Positions 1 to 11,400 of a stretch of 64,000 bases of DNA are shown here, piece by piece; the stretch's first letter is position 1; the number at the start of each line of letters is the position of its first letter. Where the stretch lies: contig CP136062.1 of assembly GCA_032622095.1 (NCBI GenBank), forward strand, positions 144,604,351-144,668,350, given 5' to 3'. The notes beneath the pieces were generated by a model that ran no database searches, was not told where the DNA came from, and was given only the letters and a program-made list of their open reading frames with translations. Both the position numbers and the translations under genes were made by a program. The DNA is from Siphonodentalium dalli (lineage: Eukaryota > Mollusca > Scaphopoda > Gadilida > Siphonodentaliidae).

Positions 1-130
1 TGTCATTTTTATATAAGACTAAATGAGTTTATATGCATAACAGTTCCCTCTACCTTTCTGGTTATTACTAGACAGAGGAAGGTATCTTTGTCCATGCTTA
101 CAATGCGCAGAAAAAAATAAAAAATAAAAA

Positions 131-1720
131 CAAGAGGTGGCATCAGAGATGCTGTGTCTCGTTTTCGGTGGCTTACCGCCGGTGGCTACCACCGCCAATT
201 GGTGTGCATCAGTATCGGTAGACTAATTAATAGGTAAAATCGAAAAATGACTAATTAAGGGCCATAACTCTATCAAATTTTATCGGGCCAGGCTGGTTTT
301 CGAACTCGTCCGAAATATTCTTGGCAAGTATGTCTATTCCAAATTTTAAACAAATCGGAGGACGTTTGTTGAAGTTATCGCGCTAACGAGCTAAAAATTC
401 ACATAAAAATGACTAATTAAGGGCCATAACTCTAACAAATTTTTCGAACTCGTCCAGGATATTATTGGAAGACACTATTAACTATACCAAATTTTAGTTG
501 AATCGGATGACGTTTGTTGAAGTTATCGCGCTAACAAGCTAAAAATTCGTACAAAATGACTACTTAAGGACCCTAACTCTATCAAATTTTATCGGACCGG
601 GCCGGTTTTCTAACTCGTCCGAGGTATTCTTGGGAGACACCTATAAATCAAAATTTCAATCAAATAGGATGATGTTTGTTAAATTATCGCGCTAACGAGC
701 TTAAATTTTTTGAAAAAATGACTAATTAAGGGCCATAACTCTATCAAATTTTATCGGACCTGGCCGGTTTTCGAACTCGACCGAGATATTCTTGGGAGAC
801 ACCTATATACCAAATTTCAATCAAATCGGATAACGTTTGTTGAAGTTATCGGGCTAACGAGCTGAAAATTCATGAAAAATTACTAATTAAGGGCCATAAC
901 TCTATCAAATTTTATCGGACCAGGCCGGTTTTCGAACTGATCCGAGATATTCTTGGGAGACACCTATATACCAAATTTCAATCAAATCGGATAACGTTTG
1001 TTGAAGTTATCGCGCTAACGAGCTGAAAATTCGTGAAAAATGACTAATTAAGGGCCATAACTCTATCAAATTTTATCGGACCTGGCCGGTTTTCGAACTC
1101 CTCTGAGATATTCTTGGGAGACACCTATATGCCAAATTTCAATCAAATCGGATAACGTTTGTTGAAGTTATCGCGCTAACGAGCTGAAAATTCGTGAAAA
1201 ATGACTAATTAAGGGCCATAACTCTATCAAATTTTATCGGACCAGGCCGGTTTTTCGAACTCTTCCGAGATATTCTTGGGAGACACCTATATACCAAATT
1301 TCAATCAAATCAGATAACGTTTGTTGAAGTTATCGCGCTAACGAGCTGAAAATTCGTGAAAAATGACTAATTAAGGGCCATAACTCTATCAAATTTTATC
1401 GGACCAGGCCGGTTTTCGAACTTGTCCGAGATATTCTTGGGAGACACCTATATCCCAAATTTCAATTGAATCAGATAACGTTTGTTGAAGTTGTTGCGCT
1501 AACGAGCATAAAATCAGTGAAAAATGGCAAAGGGCCATAACTCTGTAATAAATGTGCGGACGAACCCGATTTTTTGTCTGCAGCTTACATGCATGGATAT
1601 GTACTCACACACCAAAAAGAAATTTAATCCGTAAATAAACGATTGAGTTATAAGCAAAACACGCCGCCCGCCCACCGTCCCTCATCAAACTATAAGTCGA
1701 GTTTTGGAAAAAAACTCGAC
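131..1720. repeat. 161-bp-periodic repeat element, copy 1
   Basis: Starts CAAGAGGTGGCATCAGAGAT and ends with a stem formed by GTCGAGTTTT and AAAACTCGAC (1696-1720). The core is eight or nine direct units of about 161 bp, each with AAGGGCCATAACTCTATC, CCGGTTTTCGAACTC, CTTGGGAGACACCTATAT and GAAGTTATCGCGCTAACGAG. Unit starts (ctaattaagg) fall at 251, 413, 560, 722, 883, 1044, 1205 and 1367. No coding capacity. The GGCCATAACTCT word is common in bivalve repeats (general knowledge). Confidence 0.9.
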
Positions 1721-1867
1721 TAATAAAACCCTCCCTCCCTCATTGATATGAAAAAAAAATGCCCGAGAACAAAAAAACTTTTTTTTTGGCCTAATGGATG
1801 AATATCACCAACTTCAACTGGTGAAATTCAATCTGATCCTAGGTCTCCCATAGCAGTTAAGGCCTAA

Positions 1868-1957
1868 GCAGAATGAGGTCCTCTGGTGAATTTGGTGATG
1901 CTAGCCCACTGTGCAGGATAGCTTCACTAAAATCACCCTCTGCAGACCTCATTCTGC
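1868..1957. repeat. imperfect inverted repeat (MITE-like)
   Basis: GCAGAATGAGGTC at 1868 is inverted as GACCTCATTCTGC at 1945, and the complementarity extends inward through about 38 bp with gaps (ctctggtgaatttggtgatg against the inverse of tcactaaaatcaccctctg). It sits between copies 1 and 2 of the 161-bp element. Confidence 0.6.
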
Positions 1958-2077
1958 AAATAAGAGACACACTATTTGCAGGCTTGGCTTCATTGTGGGG
2001 TATACCGTTAAGAATAAGGTATATTGTGGGGTGATATTGAAACGTCCGGATGCTTTAAAACCTCAATATACTTAATA

Positions 2078-3537
2078 CAAGAGGTGGCATCAGAGATGCT
2101 GTGTCTCGTTTTCGGTGGCTTACCGCCGGTGGCTACTGCCAATTGGTGTGCATCAGTATCGGTAGACTAATTAATAGGTAAAATCGAAAAATGACTAATT
2201 AAGGGCCATAACTCCATCAAATTTTATCGGGCCAGGCTGGTTTTCGAACTCGTCCGAAATATTCTTGGCAAGTATGTCTATTCCAAATTTTAAACAAATC
2301 GGAGGACGTTTGTTGAAGTTATCGTGCTAACGAGCTAAACATTCACGAAAAATGACTAATTAAGGGCCATAACTCTATCAAATCTTATTGGGCCAGGCTG
2401 GTTTTCGAACTCGTCCAGGATATTATTGGAAGACACTTATATACCAAATTTTAGTTGAATCGGATGACGTTTGTTGAAGTTATCGCGCTAACGAGCTCAA
2501 AATTCGTACAAAATGACTACTTAAGGACCATAACTCTATCAAATTTTATCGGACCGGGCCGGTTTTCTAACTCGTCCGAGGTATTCTTGGGAGACACCTA
2601 TATATCAAAATTTCAATCAAATAGGATGATGTTTGTTAAATTATCGCGCTAACGACCTGAAAATTCGTGAAAAAATGACTAATTAAGGGCCATAACTCTA
2701 TCAAATTTTATCGGACCTGGCCGGTTTTCGAAGTCGACCGAGATATTCTTGGGAGACACCTATATACCAAATTCCAATCAAATCGGATAACGTTTGTTGA
2801 AGTTATCGCGCTAACGAGCTTAAAATTCGTGAAAAATGACTAATTAAGGGCCATAACTCTATCAAATTTTATCGGACCAGACCGGTTTTCAAACTCATCC
2901 GAGATATTCTTGGGAAACACCTATATACCAAATTTCAATCAAATCGGATAACGTTTGTTGAAGTTATCGCGCTAACGAGCTGAAAATTCGTGAAAAATGA
3001 CTAATTAAGGGCCATAACTCTATCAAATTTTATCGGACCAGGCCGGTTTTCGAACTCATCCGAGATATTCTTGGGAGACACCTATATACCAAATTTCAAT
3101 CAAATCGGATAACGTTTGTTGAAGTTATCGCGGTAACGAGCTGAAAATTCGTGAAAAATGACTAATTAAGGGCCATAACTCTATCAAATTTTATCAGACC
3201 AGGCCGGTTTTCGAACTCGTCCGAGATATTCTTGGGAGACACCTATATCCCAAATTTCAATCGAATCAGATAACGTTTGTTGAAGTTGTCGCGCTAACGA
3301 GCCTAAAATCAGTGAAAAATGGCAAAGGGCCGTAACTCTGTAATAAATGTGCGGACGAACCCGATTTTTTGTCTGCAGCTTACGTGCATGGATATGTACT
3401 CACACACCAAAATTTGTTTTAATCCGTCAATAAACGGTTGAGTTATAATCAAAACACGCCGCCCGTCCGCCGTCCGCTGTCCGCCCGCCCACCGTCCCCC
3501 ATCATACTATAAGTCGAGTTTTGGAAAAAAACTCGAC
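2078..3537. repeat. 161-bp-periodic repeat element, copy 2
   Basis: Same head, same 161-bp core and same terminal stem (3513-3537) as copy 1, in the same orientation. Seven to eight core units. The pyrimidine-rich CGCCCGTCCGCC stretch precedes the stem as in copy 1. Small open frames over this region are products of the repeat. Confidence 0.9.
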
Positions 3538-3540
3538 TAA

Positions 3541-4300
3541 AAACAGAGATGAAAAATGGCATTCTGTGGTGCAACCCACAAAATTGATTCACCCCACAAG
3601 GTATGATAATCTAGAAGGGTCACATCGCAATGTAGCTGACATAAGAGAAAACCGACAGAAGGACGTAACACATTGCTATATCACCTGCCGAGTAATATTC
3701 GGGCATGGGATAATAATGTCCGTCCGATGGCACTTCTCCATTTTTTTATACATTACTTTCTGAATAAATGCAAACATTATCAATAACATTTGGCCTGGAA
3801 CCCTAGAAAATACATTTTTAGCAAGTTTACCAAAATAAATATATTAATCATGACATTACATATTTCTGTGGTCCTGCAGACATTTTTCATTTTCAAATCC
3901 AACCAGAAAATCCCCAAGAGTTCAAAACCCAATTTCCCAATTTATCCACAATTAGAAATTTAGAAAGGTATTTGTTGAATATGGCTAAAATGCATTGGAA
4001 GAGAATCTTTCTGAACATTCCTTGGAAATATGAATGTATTTATAATATATTAATTTATAGAATTCACAACTGGAACTCAAAGAATAAACAAAAGCCATCA
4101 TATCTCCACCCCAATTATTCCTTATATGATCGCTTAAAAACACAGGTATTTATTAGAAGCATAAGACTGGCCTTCATATAAAATATTTTCATTGAGTTTT
4201 AACTCAGTACATTTGAGTGATATGCTGACCTAGACCTACAATCAGTTCATGACCTCAGAACTCAACTCAGGGAATCAAAGCACAGGTGTTCATGGCCTGA
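3541..4300. other. AT-rich intergenic or intronic sequence, nothing recognised
   Basis: Short open frames of 70-80 codons occur on the plus strand but have no recognisable motif and no splice context. If MCMBP continues to the left this is intron. Confidence 0.5.
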
Positions 4301-4700
4301 ATCCCAGACACCTGTCAATCACAGGGCAGACATGGAAACTTCCATGCTGATGACATCACACCATGGCCAAGTGGCCCAAATCACAGGTGTTCATGACCTG
4401 AACCACTGACACCTGTCAATCACAGGGCAGTCATGGAAAATTCCATGCTGATGACACCATAACACATGTGTGACCTGATTCCATGACACCTGTCAATCAC
4501 AGCGCAATCATGGAAAATTCCATGATTATGACATCACACCAGGTGGCTGAAACATGGCATCTGTCAATCAACCAAAAATCACCTTATCATCATCTAACAG
4601 GTGGCTATTCACTGTAAGTATTAACACATGGATACTTTTTTTTAATTTTTCCATTAGATTGGACAACTGTGCTGGATACTGATGGCATCTGTCAATCACC
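4301..4700. repeat. degenerate tandem repeat with ACCTGTCAATCACAG core
   Basis: GACACCTGTCAATCACAG recurs at 4307, 4408 and 4485 with weaker copies near 4558 and 4686. Each is followed by CATGGAAA-TTCCATG and GATGACATCACACC. The CATGGAAANTTCCATG segment is itself palindromic. Confidence 0.75.
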
Positions 4701-5291
4701 TGAAACTTACATCACACAGGTGTTCTGGAACTGCAGTCAGTTGTCTGGGGTCCAGGTGTCTCAAATTAAAACTACAGAAAATCATTTTATCCCAAACTTG
4801 AAAAACAATAGATGACCAACTAGAGTTTCTGCATGGGATGGGAGCATCTCATATCCCATTTAACAGGTTCCGCTATCACACTCAAATGTTGATGCTGCTA
4901 CTGATTTAGCTCTGATGTTGGTGGAACAAACTAATTATAAGAAAACTAATTTTCCCCAAATTTTATATTTTTGTTCAAGTGTTCCAAGATAAAGCCATTA
5001 GATTATTTAGAGGCATTATTTAAGAAAAAATACATTGAAAATATTTTGCAAGAGTTGTGTTTATTGTTACAAATTGACCAGGATGTCATTTCCTTTTAAG
5101 TCTCTCACAACAATTTGAGCAACTATTGATATAAAAGGCCATTTGGCCACAGGCTCACCAAATAATATTCTACAAGTTCTAATTAAAACTCTGTCAGAAA
5201 TGGTCTGACTGGACACAATTCGACTCTCCAGGACTTTCTCATTTGTAGGTTGTGTACCAAATTTCATAACAGTCAATAATTGTGTGCATAC

Positions 5292-5457
5292 CGTTAGTAT
5301 CAAGTTGTCCTGTCTCTAGAGCCGTCTCGTCCATCAGCAGGTGTGTGTCATCACTAAGTTGTAGAATTCCAGACTTCAGTCGATTCGCCTTGTAATCTTT
5401 CTCTGGTACAAAGTTCATTTTATTCATGTTATCTAGCGTCATGTCGAACAAGAATGC
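5292..5457 (-). CDS. MCMBP: MCMBP exon, [10 protein letters not shown] block (last exon in window)
   Basis: 166 nt, phase 0 start, one base over at the end. Acceptor AATTTACAG, donor G/GTATGC. Peptide [20 protein letters not shown] then [20 protein letters not shown] and ETGQLDTN, matching [29 protein letters not shown] and LEQGQLDTPG of the family. Reading through the donor gives a short open tail that is intronic. The next exon (family block QKVDYDFNYH) was searched for in 1-5285 on the minus strand and is not there. Confidence 0.94.
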
Positions 5458-8400
5458 CTGTAAATTAAGTTTAACACATTATCAAAGCAAAGATCATGCA
5501 TTCTAGTAGATCATTCCATGAATCTCTACGCTGGCTCCGTCCCTAGAGATCATACTCCACCAGTTCAAAACCTGGAAACTTTTTGATGTTGTGACAGGGA
5601 AGCTCATAACATTGAGAACACAATGCATGTAATATATTTCTTAGTTAAATACCTGTTCCTTAATAATAGTAGGTGAATGTCCCAGCTCCAGAGTGCATGA
5701 TTTAGGTGACTTTGGTGAGCCAATTTTGCTTTGTGTCCCTTACGATCAGGGGAATTTCTCCCAGGTAATCAATTCAATATTTATTGCGATATTGGCTCAC
5801 AGAAGTCAGAGAAATCATGCAATATTGAGATGGGACCACCCCTAATGTGAAATAGATTAACAAGGAACAAGTATTAACAAAGAGATATGATATTTTTAAA
5901 AATATAATATATATTTCCTTAAAGAAAGCCTGAACACTGAACTATATGGATAGATGTCCTGCGTTTGTAAACCATAGCAGAAAAGGGTTAACTTTTTGGT
6001 CGCCTACGGTAACTAATGGTCAGTGGCTTGCCTCGGTATCAGTCACGCATGCGCAGTCCCAATATAATTCACTGTACAGATTGAATTAGCCAGTTTATTT
6101 TCAACTCAATCAGAAGATTGGCGAGTCGCGGGGTTGGGAATGGCACCGCCATGGGAGGGCCCTATGATAGTTCAGTGTTCAGGCTTTCTTTAAGGAAATA
6201 TATATTATATTTTTAAAAATATCATATTTCCGCCAAAGGAAGCCCTCACACTGAACTATATGGATTAGAATGCAAGCCCAGGAGGAGGCACGAGCAATAA
6301 AGTTAATAGCCAAATTTTGAGTAAAGGTACTCTTCTAAAACAGATTGTACCATATATGAACACTTTAATGAATCTGTTAGGATTATTTACGTGAAATAAC
6401 TCATATAGTTAGAGTGCTATATTGCTCAAATGTGTACCGCCCCCCTTGTTTTGAAACAAACATCCCATGAGGTGCCATCCAATGCATAGTTGCGAGCGAA
6501 CCGAGCAAGTATAACGTTAGAAGAAACTCTTCGTTCCTCTCTGTGTCGTCTTCTTCAGCTGTCTGTTCTAAGGTCCCACCCGTCAAGGTCCCATGATGCA
6601 GGATCATGAAGGAAGGAGACTAACTCACTCTCCGCCTTAGCGACAGAACGACCTGCAGACGGAGGCCCACTCCATCGATGGCGAGACAACCTAAGTTAAC
6701 TAACTGCTATTCGCCAAAGAAAAAGCCAGAGAACCTGATGCCAAATTTGTGGCACAGGGATTGAGTTGAGAACCCATTAGGCCAAACAGGTTGTACAACG
6801 ATAATGGAGTCAAGCCATCTGAACAGAGGGAGCCCTCTCTGAGGTACCTATGCATCACAGGATATCCGACAGAAATCCTGTGATACAAATCTTACGAGTA
6901 TATAAACAGTCCTTCCCATGAGGAAAACACACCGAGAGCATTAATTTGCTCCCGTAATGCAGAAGACGGGTGTAATATGGCACCCATACGATACCATAAT
7001 TGTACATGTAAGTTTGGTTTTTGCTCAAACCAAAAGTCATTGTGGAATAGACCTATGTCTAGTTACACTTTAATATGCCATAGTTGCACTGAGATGGTAA
7101 AGCATCTAAATAAACCTTAAAATAGTTCAATATTGAACCAACAATTACAGTCTCCATTAGTATTTTGTGAAGAAGGACGGGTGCGAATTTTAGCACACGT
7201 GAATTGAAAATTACGAGTGCATACGGGTTCGAGAGCAATCACTCCCGTCTCCTGGGAAGGACTGATATAAATATATAAAAATGATATAAAAATTATATAT
7301 CAAGGTGATCTATAAGTCACAATGAGATCATTGCAGAAGGCCCTTTGGCTCTTTGACAACTGAAATAAGTTCAAATGATGTACAATGTAATCAGATGATA
7401 ACCACGGGTAAATTGTCACCATGCAGAATATTCAGTTCGGAGCCTCTGCCCAGAACATCATGTCACTTTCCCCCCCAAACATGCAGCAGAACGACCTAGG
7501 TGTGTGATAGGTATGTTAGTGTGAGGCATGCAGCAAACTAGGGGAAGACCCCCTCCAAAAAGGCTCGCTGATTAAGGAAACAAATGAAATTTTTTATCCT
7601 CCTAGTAAAGGACACACATCCCTTTATAATGTTGTTACTTATTGAATTTTAAGAGCCATGATGGAGAGGAGCTCCCCCGACCTAAGTGGTCCTGTTGAAG
7701 GCATGTTTAAGGAAAATAGGACAAATCCAGCATAGACCGAAGCGAGCAGAGTTGTCAGCATGATCTCAGGCCCTTATGATTGGGCGGCTGGTGCCATGTG
7801 GTTGGGATCCCCTCATATGGGTTGGTCCCTGCCTGCAAGGAAAGGTTTGATGGCTAGTCAAAGAGCTTCCTCGAAAGCTGAGCTGGACAGCGCAAACGTC
7901 TTGATAGGACAATTCCGGCATATACCGAAGCGCGCAGAGTTGGCAGCATGGTTTCAGGCCCGTATGATCGGGTGCCATGGGGTTGGGATCCACTCGGACT
8001 GGGTGGTCCCCTGCCTGCAAAGAAAGGTCTATAACGCTAGTCAATGAGCTTCCTAGAAAGCTGAGATGGACAGTGCAAACGTCTTTGCCCGCGTTATTGT
8101 CTATTGTCTATAGGCGTGCAGTGCCCTGTTAATTTTATTACCATGTGCCAGATAATCAAATTGATATTGGTAATAGTAGTATGAAGAGCCATGAGATGTA
8201 CTCTGTCGGCCAGGCCATTGGCAGGGTCGTTGTGGCACGTGACAAGAGAAATGCTTTCCATGTAAATGTGCTTCATTCATGTGTGAAGTCTATTGACCAG
8301 TGTGTCAGTCGCGGGTCGTGTCACTTACCTATGAAATGTATATCACAGGTAAGATAGATCGTGTTCTCGATGCATTTTGAAGACGGTGGTACGAGTGCGC

Positions 8401-11400
8401 AGGGCGAGCCAGGCGAGCTTGAGAGTACATAGTTCAGTAGGAAGAAGCATATAGATGAGATAATCCGTGGATAGGAAATCACGATCCGCAGCTTCTGCCT
8501 TACCGATGCCAGACTGTGACGACCGAAAAGACCCACAGTCTGACGTATTGTGCGCAGACGGGTCGTCATCGAAAGCCTCAGACGCCTTGGGGTGTAAGGA
8601 TAGCATGTCGCTCTCTGCCCTAGCGTCGGAACGACCTGCAATAATGGACGACAAAACACTAGAGGGAGGCCCATTCCGGCGATGGCTCAATCGAGGAGTA
8701 AATACCTCCCATGGAATTTTAAGGCTGATAAACTGAGTTCCAATTTTGGAGTCCAGTGTCGAAATGAAGAATCCCATAGCCATTAGCCAAAACTGGTTTC
8801 TTCTGATAACCGGAAGGAGGTGGAGCAATCGGACCGGGTGAGCCCCCCCCCCCCCAAATGCAGGTGGTCCCGACCAAGCTGAATGTCCTGTCCAAGCAGA
8901 ACGATGGGTAGAGGCCATTGCAGCAGAAACCCCAAGACGGCTGAGAGGCAGGCAAGGCCGTGTCTTTATATAGATCGTGACCAAGGGGACCGGGCTTGCT
9001 ACCTCATGGATAGGGCCACTGCCCTATGCCGAAGTCGCCGTAGGCCGCCCAGCCGGTGTCGTTACGTTCGCACGCGATTTTGGCAACTTCAGCACACAGA
9101 ACCGCTTGCGCCGGTGTGGGACCAAATGTCCTGGGGGTCCCAAGTACCCCTGCATCGCCACCGGTCGCTTCCCCACTAATTGATTTAATGCCGCGGCATA
9201 ATCGGGGGAGCGTGAACTGTTCCTGCCCGAGAAGAGATCCGACCGAGAAATACTACCTGGGAAGGATCCAGAGATGGTGCAAATAAAGGCTCTATATCAT
9301 ACTAGTAGACTATCTCATCCGATTTTCGTGTTTAGTTGTTGAATTATTCTTCTCTTAGAAAATTTTGTTGAAATAATGGAGAACCACTTTAATAATTACT
9401 ATCCCCAGGGTCTCCAGAGTTTGAGCGCCCAAACCTGTAGCAGGTAGAAAAACATCCCTGGATCCTTCTCAGAAATTTACAAGCCCACCGGTTCAGACCG
9501 GCTTGCTGAACCGGCTGGTGTATAATTGCAGCTATTGTTCATTAGACCTACCGCCATACTTAAAGTAATTAACCACCAATAACGTGGTGTCACCCAGTTA
9601 ATATGGCGGTACTATACCGCGGTATCCTCCAACACCGCGGCACCGATACCGCTTGTTAACGCGAACAAGCATGCGCGAGTAAATACCTCCCCTAAAAGAG
9701 TTCCATGAAAATCACCGCGGTATTCCACAAAATTAATGCGGTGCCCGCTAAAAGACCACTGTATCATCACCCAATACCGTAACTTCACGCCATGACCGTC
9801 TCGATACCGCTACCGTTTATTACCGGTATCACCGCGGTCATGACCGGGGTATCACCCCGTTTCTCTGGTCAATCACTTTGAGAATAGCGGTATATACAAG
9901 GTAGCTATTAATCGACATACCTCTATGACATGGCTGAGATTTATTCGTAGCACTACGGTACTACTGTCATATGAAGTTATTGTTATGCATGTGACATTGA
10001 TAAACCAAGATCTAATCAACTGTCAGTATTCTTGGGTAGATTGTAATCAACTTCAAGGTCAAACGTGATTAACACATCTGGATCATTTGTATTGAAACAT
10101 AGTATTATGTGAAAGCACGTTGTTCATAACATGACGAGAGATAGCGTCAGTAGCGATGGAATTATTGTTAAATAAATTTCCACGCAGTAAAACGTCAAAA
10201 TAATTCCCACGAAATTATGATATTTCCGGCGGAGAATCACGTGGCATTTTTGATATCTGACAAATTCAATCATACCTTATAGGTGCTATAATAATTCCAT
10301 AGATGTATTTCTCACAATAATCTGTGCGCCTCGTAAGGCCTTGAAATGGTATCTGGTTTTGACATTGATAAACCAAGATGTTAATGTTATCAACTTTAAG
10401 TTCGAATGTGACCAACACATCTGGATCAGTGGTATAGAACCATAAAACAACAAAGTATTATGAGAAAGAATGTTGTTCATAACATTATGATAGATAGCGT
10501 CAGTAGCGATGGTAATTATTGCTAAATAAATGTCCACGCGTAAATAAATTCCCACGAAATTAGGTGACTTCCGTTAGCGAATCACGTGGCATTTTTTATA
10601 TCTGACAAATTATATCATACCTTATAGGTTCTATAATAATTACATAGATGAATTGTTCACAGTAGTCTATGCGCCTCGTAAGGCCTTGAAATGGCGGCTG
10701 ATTATGGCGAAATGTCGATTTTCATATTCGAAAATTTTGAAGTCAGCCGCCTATTCGAAAAACACGAACAATTATATGTTTGAAACGAAACGGTCCGTGA
10801 ATTCGAAACGATAATTATAAAAACGAACGCGTAGGCAACCAGTAATTATTGTATCGATAAATTGAATTTGTCGCTATTGTTAAACGACAAATTCGGAAAA
10901 ATACTCCCTTATGATCCGTTCGGTTGTAGCAGAAAAATAAACTGGCTAATTCAATCTGTACAGTGAATTATATTGGGACTGCGCATGCGTGACTGATACC
11001 GAGGCAAGCCACTGACCATTAGTTACCGTAGGCGACCAAAAAGTTAACCCTTTTCTGCTATGGTTTACAAACGCAGGACATCTATCCATATAGTTCAGTG
11101 TGAGGGCTTCCTTTGGCGGAAATATATTCCCTGCCCTGTTTGTTCAATGTTCCCCAAAATAAAAGTTCCCAGGTTTTGAATGGGTAGAATATGATCCAGA
11201 GTAGAGATTTGTGGCATGATGTAGCATTCTAGACAGTAGAGTGTGATGTTTGTATAGGAGTTCAATGGCCCTCCTAAAATGTAGACTACAACTCGTAGTA
11301 AGTCAGCAACAGATGCAATCATCCTGAATTGTTATTGAACAGTCCTTTCTTTTTGAGTAGCGTGATCGCACATGCACACCATGAAGCATGTGGAATCTAA

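Larger units (their letters stand above)
5917..11125. mobile_element. nested inverted-repeat DNA transposon, non-autonomous or decayed
   Basis: About 185 bp at 10935-11122 is the reverse complement of 5917-6104. A second copy of the outermost motif (TTTCCGCCAAAGGAAGCCCT at 6227, continuing CACACTGAACTATATGGA) mirrors 11085-11122 more closely than the 5917 end does. Thus either one 5.2-kb element with a foldback at its left end, or a 4.9-kb element (6227-11122) next to a related short one. The interior has a GC-richer block (7700-9250), internal duplications and no recognisable transposase. Confidence 0.7.

Noticed and set aside
131-1540. CRISPR-like array (regular repeats)
   Set aside because: Units are contiguous 161-bp direct repeats without unique spacers, in eukaryotic DNA; the same holds for the 97-bp, 22-bp and 26-bp arrays.
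5067-5303. 78-codon minus-strand frame next to the MCMBP exon at 5292
   Set aside because: It is read-through past the GTATGC donor into the intron; it lacks the family block QKVDYDFNYH expected next.
11095-11322. 75-codon minus-strand frame with [13 protein letters not shown], tested as an MCMBP exon
   Set aside because: The family block it might represent is supplied by the 16217 and 12454 exons with matching phases; this frame overlaps the end of a transposon and has no fitting splice phase.
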